Under the pieces are notes generated by a model. It worked only from the letters and a program-made list of their open reading frames with translations. It made no database searches and had not been told where the DNA came from. A stretch of DNA of 64,000 nucleotides, taken from Chromobacterium sp. ATCC 53434 (lineage in GTDB: Bacteria > Pseudomonadota > Gammaproteobacteria > Burkholderiales > Chromobacteriaceae). Every line of letters begins with the position of its first letter. The stretch's first letter is position 1. The stretch covers positions 1,240,001-1,304,000 of the forward strand of contig NZ_CP025429.1 in assembly GCF_002848345.1 (NCBI RefSeq), given 5' to 3'. Below, piece by piece: positions 7,857 through 20,495 of the stretch. Position numbers and translations under genes: made by a program.

Positions 7857-8234
7857 TCAGGCGATATGGGCGCGGCCGGGATGGAACATCGCGCGATGGC
7901 CGGTCGGCGCGCCATGCAGGCGGCGGCCCCAGTGCACGCGGCGGATTTCCGGGAGCTGGCTCAGGCGCAGCGCCATGTCGTCCAGTTCCTGGCGCTGCGC
8001 CAGCGGGCAGTTCAGCAGCACCGACAACTTGCATTGATCGCTGTCGCCTTCGGGGCCGATGGTGACCTGCAGGGCGCGCAGGCCCAGATCGTGCATTTCC
8101 CAAAACAGCCGCTTGCGCAGCGTGGTAATCACGTCCTTGTCGCAGACGATATTCAGGCGAAAGGCGGCCGATTCATCGGTGCGGTCGCGGCGTTGGAAAT
8201 ATTTCAGCAGTTGGGACAATTTCAGGGCTTGCAT
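7857..8234 (-). CDS. Free-standing MgtC C-terminal-like (ACT-fold) protein
   Basis: A 125-residue soluble protein. After a short N-terminal segment (MQALKLSQLLKYFQRR) comes a domain FRLNIVCDKDVITTLRKRLFWEMHDLGLRALQV..CKLSVLLNCPLAQRQELDDMALRLSQLPEIRRVHW. The spacing and the closing V-x-W resemble the cytosolic C-terminal domain of MgtC/SapB proteins, an ACT-like fold, but the MgtC membrane domain is missing. ATG 8234 is preceded by a G-rich tract, which may act as a poor ribosome-binding site buried in structure. It is the first gene after the promoter near 8750 and leader peptide 1. A role in Mg2+ homeostasis with MgtA is inferred. Confidence 0.75.
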   Translation of the reverse strand: MQALKLSQLLKYFQRRDRTDESAAFRLNIVCDKDVITTLRKRLFWEMHDLGLRALQVTIGPEGDSDQCKLSVLLNCPLAQRQELDDMALRLSQLPEIRRVHWGRRLHGAPTGHRAMFHPGRAHIA

Positions 8235-8351
8235 ATTGAATCCCCCCCCATTATTGATTTCAACAGGTAATAACCATCCCGCTCCGGTTTGAATCAACCG
8301 TAATCGGGATACAGCGCAGATTGAATGAGCGATAAGACGCCACAGCTGTTT

Positions 8352-8382
8352 CCGGCTATTCCCGATAGGGGAAATCAGCCGG
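8352..8382 (-). promoter_or_regulatory. Stem-loop overlapping the stop of leader peptide 1
   Basis: An outer stem CCGGCT / AGCCGG (8352-8357 with 8377-8382) and inner stem TTCCC / GGGAA (8359-8363 with 8369-8373) form a strong hairpin. The leader ORF stop codon occupies 8375-8377, inside the hairpin's first arm as transcribed, so a ribosome finishing the leader would melt it and a ribosome falling off early would not. Confidence 0.6.
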
Positions 8383-8431
8383 TCTGCGAAACGTGCGTCG
8401 CATCCGCTCGCGGTTCTGGTTCTTCCGGCAT
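8375..8431 (-). CDS. Candidate MgtL-like leader peptide 1 (18 aa)
   Basis: Short ORF encoding MPEEPEPRADATHVSQTG with a near-perfect Shine-Dalgarno sequence AGGAGGT (8442-8436) four bases before the ATG. The EEPEP stretch is the acidic/proline type that makes nascent chains destabilise ribosomes at low Mg2+, as in E. coli MgtL. It lies about 315 bases after the inferred transcription start and 140 bases before the first gene of the magnesium locus, and its stop codon is within a stable hairpin. The ORF, its ribosome-binding site and the hairpin are seen; the regulatory role is inferred from MgtL. Confidence 0.7.
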   Translation of the reverse strand: MPEEPEPRADATHVSQTG

Positions 8432-8753
8432 CGGAACCTCCTGTGCGAAACGAAGCTTGCGCAAACAATCGGTGATATGTCGATCTGTGTGGGGGCATCC
8501 ACGCGACGGGCGGCCAGCGTCTGACGCGGCGGCGCGCGGCGAATGCCAAGCGGCGCTGGTGCTATGACGAGGTCGTTGCTGTGCGTGCGTGCCAGCGCGG
8601 GGCTGGCGATAAGACACCACATCCTGGCTTTGCAGGATATGGCAGAGGGAGGAGTCTCGGTCTGCTTAAATCCTGCAAGGCTATACTGCGATCGAAGATC
8701 GACTGGAACCGTCGTTGTCCACGGTTTGCCTTTGCAAAATTAATAACAATCCG

Positions 8754-8782
8754 ACTATAAGCGAAACCGGCTATTAAAGCAA
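8754..8782 (-). promoter_or_regulatory. Sigma70-like promoter of the magnesium locus
   Basis: On the minus strand TTGCTT (8782-8777) and TATAGT (8759-8754) are spaced by 17 bases in an AT-rich stretch. Transcription would start near 8747 and give a leader of about 510 bases before the first long gene. GGTTT direct repeats overlap the -35 region but at 17-base spacing, not the 11-base spacing of a PhoP box. Confidence 0.5.
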
Positions 8783-8865
8783 ACCAGAATGTTATTTTGT
8801 TGGAAGAGCGTGGCGAATTCGCCATCATTTATGCGAAAGCCATTCATTTTAAAATTGGGGGAAAT

Positions 8866-8903
8866 TAAAAAACGGCGCCGGGGCGTGGGCCGCGGGCGCC
8901 GTT
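8866..8903 (-). terminator. Rho-independent terminator of lipA
   Basis: On the minus strand AACGGCGCC / GGCGCCGTT (8895-8903 with 8871-8879) with a GC-rich loop, followed by a T-run. Confidence 0.75.
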
Positions 8904-8919
8904 CCGGAACCGAGCAGGT

Positions 8920-9867
8920 TTATACGCCGGCTTCGTGAGCCTGCACGTCGGCGTGGTAGCTGGAGCGCACCATCGCGCCGACCGCCGCGTGGACGAAGCC
9001 CATCTCGTAGGCTTTTTCCTCGAACATCTTGAATACGTCCGGGTGGACATAGCGCAGCACCGGCAGGTGGCCGTTGGACGGTTGCAGGTACTGGCCTATG
9101 GTCAGCATGTCCACATCGTGCGCGCGCAGATCGCGCATCACTTCGAGGATTTCCTCGTCGGTTTCGCCCAGGCCGACCATCAGGCCGGACTTGGTGCGCA
9201 CCTCGGGATTCTTCGCCTTGTAGTCCTTCAGCAACTGTAGCGAATGGGCGTAGTCGGCGCCGGGCCTGGCCTGCTTGTACAGACGGGGCACCGTTTCCAG
9301 ATTGTGGTTCATCACGTCCGGCGCGGTGGACGTCAGGATGTCGACGGCGATGTCCAGCCGGCCGCGGAAGTCCGGCACCAGCGTTTCGATCTGGGTGCTC
9401 GGCGACATTTCGCGCACCGCGCGGATGCAGTCGGCGAAGTGCTGGGCGCCGCCGTCGCGCAGGTCGTCGCGGTCCACCGAGGTGACCACCACGTATTTCA
9501 GCCGCATCGCCGCCACGCTTTCGGCCAGATGCTTGGGCTCGTTCGGATCCAGCGGATTCGGGCGGCCGTGGCCGACATCGCAGAACGGGCAGCGGCGGGT
9601 GCAGATGTCGCCCATGATCATGAAGGTGGCCGTGCCCTTGCTGAAGCATTCGCCGATATTCGGGCAGGTGGCTTCTTCGCACACGGTGTGCAGCTTCTGC
9701 TCGCGCAGGATCTGTTTGATCTCGTGGAAGCGCTGGCCATTGGGCAGCTTGGCGCGTATCCACTCCGGCTTCTTCAGTTTTTCTTCCAGCGGCACGATCT
9801 TGATCGGGATGCGGGCGGTCTTGGCCGCGCCCTTGTGCTTCACCCCGGCCTGGTTGTCCGGCTTCAT
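8920..9867 (-). CDS. lipA: Lipoyl synthase (radical SAM)
   Basis: Inserts two sulfur atoms into octanoyl groups on lipoyl domains of 2-oxoacid dehydrogenases and the glycine cleavage system; 315 residues, cytosolic. The auxiliary cluster motif [12 protein letters not shown] and the radical-SAM motif [10 protein letters not shown] are both present, as is the C-terminal RSSYHAD region whose Ser ligates the auxiliary cluster. The start at 9867 (MKPDNQAG) is chosen because AGGAG lies just upstream and the ATG overlaps the lipB stop (ATGA); a longer frame to 9993 would lie inside lipB. Downstream partner of LipB in the same operon. Confidence 0.97.
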   Translation of the reverse strand: MKPDNQAGVKHKGAAKTARIPIKIVPLEEKLKKPEWIRAKLPNGQRFHEIKQILREQKLHTVCEEATCPNIGECFSKGTATFMIMGDICTRRCPFCDVGHGRPNPLDPNEPKHLAESVAAMRLKYVVVTSVDRDDLRDGGAQHFADCIRAVREMSPSTQIETLVPDFRGRLDIAVDILTSTAPDVMNHNLETVPRLYKQARPGADYAHSLQLLKDYKAKNPEVRTKSGLMVGLGETDEEILEVMRDLRAHDVDMLTIGQYLQPSNGHLPVLRYVHPDVFKMFEEKAYEMGFVHAAVGAMVRSSYHADVQAHEAGV

Positions 9868-10487
9868 GCGGTCTCCTTGCTTGTGCTCAGGTGGCGTTCC
9901 AGGTGCGGCAGCAGCTTGTCGGCGGCTTCGGCGACCGTGAGGTTCACGCCCAGATTCTTTATTTGGGTCACCTTGAGGTTGGCGTAGCCGCAAGGATTGA
10001 TCCAGCTAAACGGAGTCAGGTCCATGTCCACGTTCAGGCTCAGGCCGTGGTAGGTGGCGCCGTTCTTGATGCGCAGCCCCAGCGAGGCGATCTTGGCGCC
10101 GTCGACATAGACGCCGGGGGCGTTCACGTCGCCGTAGGCGGCGATGCCCTGTTCGGCCAGCATGTCTATGATGGCCAGCTCGATGTGGCGCACCAGCTCG
10201 CGCACCGCGACGCGCATGCGCTTGAAGTCCACCAGCAGATAGACCACCAGCTGGCCGGGGCCGTGATAAGTGATCTGGCCGCCGCGATCGGTCTTCACCA
10301 CCGGCACATCGTTCTGCTGCAACAGGTGTTCCGGCTTGCCAGCCAGCCCCTGGGTGAATACCGGCGGGTGCTCGACCACCCACAGCTCGTCGGGCGTGTC
10401 GGCTCCGCGGCTGTCGGTGAAAGCTTGCATGGCCCGCCAGGTCGGCTCGTAATCGACCCGGCCCAGATGTTTGATGATGCGTGGCAC
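9864..10487 (-). CDS. lipB: Octanoyltransferase
   Basis: Transfers octanoyl from acyl carrier protein to lipoyl domains, the first step of de novo lipoylation; 207 residues. It has the family signature [18 protein letters not shown], the Lys-containing [23 protein letters not shown] and the catalytic Cys in INPCGY. The ATGA overlap with lipA shows coupling. Gene order dacA-ybeD-lipB-lipA is the same as in enterobacteria. Confidence 0.97.
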   Translation of the reverse strand: MPRIIKHLGRVDYEPTWRAMQAFTDSRGADTPDELWVVEHPPVFTQGLAGKPEHLLQQNDVPVVKTDRGGQITYHGPGQLVVYLLVDFKRMRVAVRELVRHIELAIIDMLAEQGIAAYGDVNAPGVYVDGAKIASLGLRIKNGATYHGLSLNVDMDLTPFSWINPCGYANLKVTQIKNLGVNLTVAEAADKLLPHLERHLSTSKETA

Positions 10488-10503
10488 CTGAATCCCCGGC
10501 GTT

Positions 10504-10773
10504 TTAAAGAACCATCTTGACCATCGGATGGCCGGTCAGCGACAGATAAATATCGTCCAGCTGCCGGCGCGAGGTGGCGGTGACGGTGACGGTCAGCGCA
10601 TAGAAGCGGCCGCCGGAGCTTTCGCGCAACACCACATCGATCTCGGCGAGATCGGGGGCGTTGGTGCGCACCACGGCGGTGATGGTGGCGACGAATTCGT
10701 CGTGCCGCTCGCCCATGATCTTGATCGGGAAGCGACAGGGGAATTCCAGCAGTTCCTGTTTTTCGTCGGACAT
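10504..10773 (-). CDS. ybeD: YbeD family protein (DUF493)
   Basis: Small cytosolic protein of 89 residues with an ACT-like ferredoxin fold. [11 protein letters not shown] near the N-terminus and HPMVKMVL at the C-terminus match YbeD of E. coli. The biochemical role is not established; it is conserved between dacA and lipB, as here, and has been named a lipoate regulatory protein on that basis. It ends 16 bases before lipB. Confidence 0.92.
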   Translation of the reverse strand: MSDEKQELLEFPCRFPIKIMGERHDEFVATITAVVRTNAPDLAEIDVVLRESSGGRFYALTVTVTATSRRQLDDIYLSLTGHPMVKMVL

Positions 10774-10855
10774 GTCTAGCTACTCTAACGCAATTACAAA
10801 ACAGCGGGCCGCGGACAAGCCGCGGCGCCGCATGGTCTATCCCGGGAGTGGGCGC

Positions 10856-12001
10856 TTACTTCCAGCCCAGCATCAGCTTCAGGCTGTCCCACAGGCGACT
10901 GAAGAAGTTGCCCTCGTCCACGGCTTTCAATGCTACCACCGGACGCTCCAGCAGTGGCTTTCCATCGAGAGACACGGTCAGCTTGCCGACCACCTGGCCG
11001 GCCTTGATCGGCGCGATCAGCGGCTGCATCGTGGTCATGTCGGCCTTCAGCCTGGCGGCCTGGCCCTTGGCCACGGTGGCGAACACGTCGCTGCCGAAAC
11101 CCACCGACACGGTCTTGCTGTCGCCCTTGTACACGGAAACGTCCGATACGCGGGTATTGGCTGCATAAAGTTTGGGCGTATCGAAGAATTGCAAGCCGTA
11201 GTTCAGCAGCTTCGAGCTTTCCACCGCGCGGGCTTCCGGACTGGCGGTGCCGACGACGACGGAAATCACGCGGCGGCCGTCGCGGTGGCTGGACGTCACC
11301 ATATTGTAGCCGGCGCTGTCGGTGTAGCCGGTCTTCATGCCGTCGACGTTGGGGTCGCGGTACAGCAGCAGATTGCGGTTGGGCTGCTTGATATTGTTGT
11401 AGGTGAACGACTTGATCGAGTAGATCGGGTAGTACTCCGGGTAATCGCGGATCAGCGCGGCGGCCAGAATGCCCAGATCGTGCACCGTGGTGTAGTGGCC
11501 TTCGTGCGGCAGGCCGGTGACGTTCTTGAACTGGGTGTTCTTCATGCCCAGTTTCTGCGCCTGCTGCGTCATCATCTGCGCGTACACGTCTTCGCTGCCG
11601 GCGATGGCCTCGGCCAGCGTCACGCAGGCGTCGTTGCCCGACTGCACGATCATGCCCTTGATCAGATCATCGACCTTGGCCGGGACCTTGGGATCGAGGA
11701 ACATCCGCGAGCCTTCGGTCTTCCAGCCGCGCTGCGAGACGGTCAGCGTCTGATCCAGCGACAGGCGCTTTTCCTTCAGCGCCTTGAAGGTCAGGTAGGC
11801 GGTCATCAGTTTGGTCAGCGAAGCCGGTTCGACGCGGGCGTCCGGGTCGCGGGCGGCCAGCACCTGCTGGCTGTTGTAGTCGAGCAGGTAATAGGCCTTG
11901 CCGGCGATTTCCGGCGCCGGCGGCGTGAAGGCGGTATTGGCGAAACTGACGGCAGGCAACGCCAGGGCGGCGGCCAGCAGGGCGGTGGTGAGTTTTTTCA
12001 T
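10856..12001 (-). CDS. dacA: D-alanyl-D-alanine carboxypeptidase (PBP5/6 type)
   Basis: Low-molecular-weight penicillin-binding protein that trims the terminal D-Ala from peptidoglycan stem peptides; 381 residues, periplasmic face of the inner membrane. Signal peptide of about 21 residues (MKKLTTALLAAALALPAVSFA). Active-site motifs: S61-L-T-K64, S121-G-N123 and K223-T-G. A beta-rich PBP5_C domain follows, and the C-terminus FFSRLWDSLKLMLGWK is an amphipathic anchor. Head gene of the dacA-ybeD-lipB-lipA cluster. Confidence 0.97.
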   Translation of the reverse strand: MKKLTTALLAAALALPAVSFANTAFTPPAPEIAGKAYYLLDYNSQQVLAARDPDARVEPASLTKLMTAYLTFKALKEKRLSLDQTLTVSQRGWKTEGSRMFLDPKVPAKVDDLIKGMIVQSGNDACVTLAEAIAGSEDVYAQMMTQQAQKLGMKNTQFKNVTGLPHEGHYTTVHDLGILAAALIRDYPEYYPIYSIKSFTYNNIKQPNRNLLLYRDPNVDGMKTGYTDSAGYNMVTSSHRDGRRVISVVVGTASPEARAVESSKLLNYGLQFFDTPKLYAANTRVSDVSVYKGDSKTVSVGFGSDVFATVAKGQAARLKADMTTMQPLIAPIKAGQVVGKLTVSLDGKPLLERPVVALKAVDEGNFFSRLWDSLKLMLGWK

Positions 12002-12207
12002 TTTGGCGGGACTTGCTTCAAAGAGGTCGCAAACAGTAGCGGTTGATTATACACACAGTGGCCAGCGCCGTTGCCGGAAATGACCTGTCCGACATCCAGC
12101 ATATTGCAATGCAGCAACGATTGCGCGCCGGGCCTCCCGCAGGCTTGGAGTTCCTGCTACTCTGGCAGTTCAAATACAAGAAACTATCAGGGACTTAAGG
12201 CATCGCC

Positions 12208-13737
12208 ATGAGCAACAAGCAAGACTATCTGGAACGCATTCTCACTTCGCGGGTATACGACGTCGCCATCGAGACGCCGCTGGAGCTGGCGCCCAATCTG
12301 TCGCGCCGCTATCGCAACCGCATCCTGCTGAAGCGGGAGGATCTGCAGCCGGTGTTCTCGTTCAAGCTGCGCGGCGCCTACAACAAGATGGCCAAGCTGT
12401 CGCCCGAGCAGCGCGCGCGCGGCGTGATCACCGCCAGTGCCGGCAACCACGCCCAGGGCGTGGCGCTGGCGGCCAGCAAGCTCGGTTGTGAGGCGGTGAT
12501 CGTGATGCCGGTCACCACGCCGCAGATCAAGATAGACGCGGTGAAACAGCGCGGCGGCCAGGTGGTGTTGTCGGGCGACTCGTTCAACGAGGCGTTTCAA
12601 CACGCGGTGAAGCTGGCCGAGGAGAGCGGCCGCGCCTATATTCCGCCGTTCGACGATCCGGATGTGATCGCCGGGCAGGGGACGGTGGGCATGGAAATCC
12701 TGCGCCAGCATCCGGACGATCTGGACGCGGTCTTCGTCGCCATCGGCGGCGGCGGGCTGGCGGCCGGCGTGGCCAGCTTCATCAAGCGGCTGAAGCCGGA
12801 GATCAAGATCATCGGCGTGCAGCCGGTGGATTCCGACGCGATGCGCCAGTCGATAGAGAAGGGCGAGCGGGTCGAATTGAAGGATGTCGGCCTGTTCGCC
12901 GACGGCGTGGCGGTCAAGCTGGTCGGCGAGGAGACCTTCCGCATCTGCCGTGAGCTGCTGGACGAGATCATCCTGGTCGATTCCGACGCGATCTGCGCGG
13001 CGATCAAGGACATCTTCGAGGATACCCGCTCCATCGTCGAGCCGGCCGGCGCGTTGGCGGTGGCCGGCGCCAAGGCCTATGTCGAGCGCGAGGGCTGCGA
13101 GGGGCAATCGCTGGTGGCGATTTCCTGCGGCGCCAACATGAATTTCGACCGCTTGCGCCACGTATCGGAGCGTTCCGAGCTCGGCGAGCGGCGTGAGGCC
13201 ATCATCGCCGTCTCGATCCCGGAGCAGCCCGGCAGCTTCAAGCGTTTCTGTTCGGTGATAGGCGGACGCAACATCACCGAGTTCAACTACCGCTTCGCCG
13301 ACTCCGGCGTCGCCCATGTCTTCGTCGGCGTGCAGATATCCGGCCGCGACGATGTGGAGAGGCTGCTTGGCGACCTGCGCGCGGCGGATCTGGACGGCAT
13401 CGACCTGACCGACAACGAGCTGGCCAAGCTGCACATCCGCCATCTGGTCGGCGGCCATGCGCCGCAGTTGAAAGACGAGAGGGTGCTGCGCTTCGAATTT
13501 CCGGACCGGCCCGGCGCGCTGATGCGCTTCCTCGAGGCGATGCGCACCGACTGGAACATCAGTCTGTTCCATTACCGCAATCACGGCGCCGACTACGGCC
13601 GGGTGCTGGTCGGCATCCAGGTGCCGTCCGGCGACGCGCAGGCCTTCCAGCAATTCCTCGACACGCTCGGATATCCTTATATAGAGGAAACCGAAAATCC
13701 GGCGTATCGACTGTTTCTTGGCAAGACCATCCCTTGA
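12208..13737 (+). CDS. ilvA: Biosynthetic threonine ammonia-lyase
   Basis: Pyridoxal-phosphate enzyme converting threonine to 2-oxobutanoate, the first committed step of isoleucine synthesis; 509 residues. The PLP lysine is K53 in SFKLRGAYNK; the phosphate-binding glycine loop is IGGGGLAAG. Two C-terminal ACT-like regulatory domains follow (VSIPEQPGSFKRFCSVIG and FEFPDRPGALMRFLEAM), as in the long allosteric isoleucine-inhibited form. The preceding 206-base gap is non-coding, with no leader peptide rich in Ile that I can see. Confidence 0.97.
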   Translation: MSNKQDYLERILTSRVYDVAIETPLELAPNLSRRYRNRILLKREDLQPVFSFKLRGAYNKMAKLSPEQRARGVITASAGNHAQGVALAASKLGCEAVIVMPVTTPQIKIDAVKQRGGQVVLSGDSFNEAFQHAVKLAEESGRAYIPPFDDPDVIAGQGTVGMEILRQHPDDLDAVFVAIGGGGLAAGVASFIKRLKPEIKIIGVQPVDSDAMRQSIEKGERVELKDVGLFADGVAVKLVGEETFRICRELLDEIILVDSDAICAAIKDIFEDTRSIVEPAGALAVAGAKAYVEREGCEGQSLVAISCGANMNFDRLRHVSERSELGERREAIIAVSIPEQPGSFKRFCSVIGGRNITEFNYRFADSGVAHVFVGVQISGRDDVERLLGDLRAADLDGIDLTDNELAKLHIRHLVGGHAPQLKDERVLRFEFPDRPGALMRFLEAMRTDWNISLFHYRNHGADYGRVLVGIQVPSGDAQAFQQFLDTLGYPYIEETENPAYRLFLGKTIP

Positions 13738-13779
13738 TGGTGCAATGTCGGTCTCATCCAATCCGGTAAAGCAGGAATC

Positions 13780-14427
13780 ATGATCAAGGCAGTATTGTTC
13801 GATTTGGACGGCACGCTGGCCGATACCGCCCGCGACCTGGGCGCGGCGCTGAACCGCCTGCTGGCGGAGGAGGGGCTGCCGCCGCAGCCGTACGAAGCGA
13901 TACGGCCGGTTGCCAGCCATGGCGCGCGCGGCCTGGTCCAGCTCGGCTTCGGCGCCGATCTCGACGCCGTGCGGATGGAGGCGCTGCGCGTGCGCTTCAT
14001 GGATCTCTACGATGCCAATCTCGCCGAGGAAACGACGTTGTTCGACGGCGTCAACGAGCTGATCGCCGAGCTGGACAAGCGCGGCCTGGCCTGGGGCATC
14101 ATCACCAACAAGTCGATGCGCTTCACCGACCGTCTGGTGCCATGGCTGCCTTTCGCCGTCCCGCCGGCGGTCACCGTCAGCGGAGATACCGTCGGTGTCG
14201 CCAAGCCCGATCCGCGTCCGATGCTGCACGCGACCGGCCAGATCGGCGTCGAGCCCGAGCACTGCATCTATGTCGGCGACGCCGAGCGGGACATCCAGGC
14301 GGGCCGCAATGTCGGCATGAAAACCGTGCTGGTCAACTGGGGCTATTTCTCGGCCCAGGATAAGCCGGAGCAATGGGGCGCCGATGTTGATATCGATCAC
14401 CCGCTGCAGTTGCTCGACCATCTATAA
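13780..14427 (+). CDS. gph: HAD-family phosphatase, Gph/MupP type
   Basis: A 215-residue haloacid-dehalogenase phosphatase. Motif I is DLDGTLADTA (nucleophile Asp8, acid Asp10), motif II lies in GIITNKSM, motif III is the Lys of AKPDPRPM and motif IV is VGDAERDIQAG; a helical cap follows motif I. The family includes phosphoglycolate phosphatase (Gph) and the N-acetylmuramate-6-phosphate phosphatase MupP of cell-wall recycling. The SHGARGLVQLGFG cap segment slightly favours the MupP side; the two cannot be separated here. Confidence 0.88.
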   Translation: MIKAVLFDLDGTLADTARDLGAALNRLLAEEGLPPQPYEAIRPVASHGARGLVQLGFGADLDAVRMEALRVRFMDLYDANLAEETTLFDGVNELIAELDKRGLAWGIITNKSMRFTDRLVPWLPFAVPPAVTVSGDTVGVAKPDPRPMLHATGQIGVEPEHCIYVGDAERDIQAGRNVGMKTVLVNWGYFSAQDKPEQWGADVDIDHPLQLLDHL

Positions 14428-14447
14428 GGTGTGATGCGGTGGGAGTG

Positions 14448-14481
14448 ACAGGCCGGCGGCAACGCCGGCCTGTCTGTTTTT
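14448..14481 (+). terminator. Rho-independent terminator after the HAD phosphatase
   Basis: ACAGGCCGGC (14448-14457) pairs perfectly with GCCGGCCTGT (14464-14473), followed by CTGTTTTT. Confidence 0.85.
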
Positions 14482-14629
14482 GGCGGTTTCGACCGGGCGG
14501 GGCGGACGGATATCGGCTTTTCGCGGCCGTTCGCGGATACCCTTTCCTCATATCTTCAGGCGAATCATGGGCTTGGCGCGTGGTCGGCGCGGGGAGGGCG
14601 AATTTCCCGGTTTTTTCTTGCAGAAAGTG

Positions 14630-14658
14630 TTGACGGACCTAGGGGCGGGGCGTATAGT
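14630..14658 (+). promoter_or_regulatory. rRNA operon promoter
   Basis: TTGACG (14630-14635), a 17-base spacer and TATAGT (14653-14658), about 205 bases before mature 16S. A GC-rich discriminator region follows, typical of stringent-controlled promoters. An AT-rich tract (TTTTTTCTTG) sits just upstream like an UP element. Confidence 0.8.
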
Positions 14659-14735
14659 TCACCTCCTCAGCTGACGCGGCGAACGAAACAGCGGAAACGA
14701 AACGGTTCCGGTGAAGACGACGCAGCGATCGGCAC

Positions 14736-14747
14736 TGCTCTTTAACA
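14736..14747 (+). promoter_or_regulatory. boxA antitermination element in the rRNA leader
   Basis: TGCTCTTTAACA matches the bacterial boxA consensus bound by NusB/NusE, between the promoter and 16S. Confidence 0.8.
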
Positions 14748-14863
14748 GAACGAATAACCGATAGGTGTAAGTGCTTGGCGAAAGCCGACACTTGCACTGC
14801 AAGAGACAAGAGATACTTGTTTATTTCTTTGAACTTGCGTGCCAGAAAATTGCTATGAGATTG

Positions 14864-16401
<1,538 letters not shown>

Positions 16402-16492
16402 GAGACTGGCGATTGCCAAGTACTTACAACCTATCGGTTATTTGATTTGAAGGGCATTGAGGTTGTGGATGCCACGATCTCATAAGTCAACT

Positions 16493-16569
16493 GGGTTTGT
16501 AGCTCAGCTGGTTAGAGCACTGTGTTGATAACGCAGGGGTCGTAGGTTCGAGTCCTACCAGACCCACCA
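16493..16569 (+). tRNA. ileT: tRNA-Ile (GAT)
   Basis: 77 bases including an encoded CCA. Acceptor GGGTTTG pairs with CAGACCC, the anticodon loop is TTGATAA, and the T loop TTCGAGT is intact. Located in the 16S-23S spacer, as usual. Confidence 0.97.
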
Positions 16570-16691
16570 GTTACACTCTGGGTGTTCTGATGAGCACTAC
16601 GGAGAACCATTTTTGTTCCAGGCAAGGCGCGAAGAAGCGAAGTGTGCGAATGCACATGAGCGACTGAGCAACGCGGCATGGGACAAAAAGA

Positions 16692-16767
16692 GGGGGATTA
16701 GCTCAGTTGGGAGAGCACCTGCTTTGCAAGCAGGGGGTCGTCGGTTCGATCCCGTCATCCTCCACCA
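16692..16767 (+). tRNA. alaT: tRNA-Ala (TGC)
   Basis: 76 bases including CCA. Acceptor GGGGGAT pairs with ATCCTCC, and the anticodon loop in CCTGCTTTGCAAGCAGG gives TGC. Second tRNA of the rRNA spacer. Confidence 0.97.
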
Positions 16768-16774
16768 CTTACGC

Positions 16775-16814
16775 CGCAAACAAAATCAAATTGAGAAGTT
16801 TGATTCTGTTTGCG
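16775..16814 (+). other. Long hairpin in the 16S-23S spacer
   Basis: CGCAAACAAAATCAAA (16775-16790) pairs with TTTGATTCTGTTTGCG (16799-16814) around an 8-base loop with a single mismatch. It lies immediately after tRNA-Ala and may be a processing stem. Confidence 0.55.
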
Positions 16815-16828
16815 TTGTAGAAACGCCC

Positions 16829-16841
16829 GATCTTTAACAAA
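16829..16841 (+). promoter_or_regulatory. boxA element before 23S rRNA
   Basis: GATCTTTAACAAA resembles the spacer boxA used by the rRNA antitermination complex. Confidence 0.65.
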
Positions 16842-17023
16842 CTGAAGAAGCCGAATATATAAGACGGCGAAACAAACGATAGGAGTTAACTCTTCTGTTG
16901 AATGAATCGTCATCTTGGGTATTTGATTGTATCTAAGGCTGCGTCGCCATATCAAAAGGGGCGGTGCGGTCGTCGCACAAACACTCTCTGTTGTTTTAGT
17001 GATTTAGGTTACTGAAATGATAG

Positions 17024-19914
<2,891 letters not shown>

Positions 19915-20068
19915 TATCATTTGAGTGACTTAACTGCGTGCGAATCTGTGATTCGCTCAGCGATAAGCTAAGTGACGATGATGGAGTGTTGTGCGACACA
20001 ATTAAATACCGAATATTCGAGGGTTGGTTTGAAACCGGCCCGGGCTTCTTGAGTTTGTACCAGTTTAT

Positions 20069-20184
20069 GTCTGGTGGCCATAGCGAGGTGGTCCCACGCC
20101 TTCCCATCCCGAACAGGATCGTGAAACGCCTTAGCGCCGATGATAGTGTGGCATTCGCCATGTGAAAGTAGGACACCGCCAGAC
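20069..20184 (+). rRNA. rrf: 5S ribosomal RNA
   Basis: About 116 bases; GTCTGGTGG at the start pairs with CCGCCAGAC at the end. It carries CCCATCCCGAACAGG, typical of 5S helix III. Confidence 0.94.
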
Positions 20185-20196
20185 GCCCCATAAGCG

Positions 20197-20226
20197 AAAC
20201 CCCAGCTCAGACGAGCTGGGGTTTTT
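20197..20226 (+). terminator. rRNA operon terminator
   Basis: AAACCCCAGCTC / GAGCTGGGGTTT with an AGAC loop followed by T residues, 12 bases after 5S. Confidence 0.9.
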
Positions 20227-20261
20227 GCGTTGTGCGGCCGAAACGCACGACCCCGAAAAAC

Positions 20262-20291
20262 AGCCCCGCCGGATTCCTCCGGCGGGGCTTT
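20262..20291. terminator. Second hairpin after the rRNA operon
   Basis: AGCCCCGCCGGA (20262-20273) pairs perfectly with TCCGGCGGGGCT (20278-20289), with short A and T tracts on the two sides. Probably a backup terminator. Confidence 0.7.
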
Positions 20292-20414
20292 GTCGTTCAT
20301 GTGACCCTCCGACCCAGCCTGGGCCGTGGCGACGGGGCGAGACCTTCCGTCGCGGCTGATGGCTGGCGGGCCGCTCGCGAGCCGGAACTGGCGACAGTCA
20401 TTGCCTGGATCAGA

Positions 20415-20430
20415 CATTTTTGCAAAAATG
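20415..20430. promoter_or_regulatory. Perfect 16-base palindrome upstream of the CHASE kinase
   Basis: CATTTTTGCAAAAATG is a perfect inverted repeat 66-81 bases before the kinase start. The size and symmetry suit an operator for a dimeric regulator; none is identified. Confidence 0.4.
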
Positions 20431-20495
20431 CGCGGCAGATGTTTTATGCAATGCATATTATTTGAAATGTCAGATGAATTCCTGAGGCGGGACTC

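Noticed and set aside
6988..8750. M-box (ykoK) magnesium riboswitch
   Set aside because: I looked for the conserved core in each leader of the magnesium locus and found none; the leader-peptide explanation fits better.
8777..8790. PhoP box upstream of the magnesium locus
   Set aside because: Two GGTTT repeats are present, but 17 bases apart; a PhoP box needs about 11.
12187..14421. Antisense open frame of 744 codons over ilvA and the HAD phosphatase
   Set aside because: It crosses two clear plus-strand genes and has low-complexity His/Gln/Arg composition.
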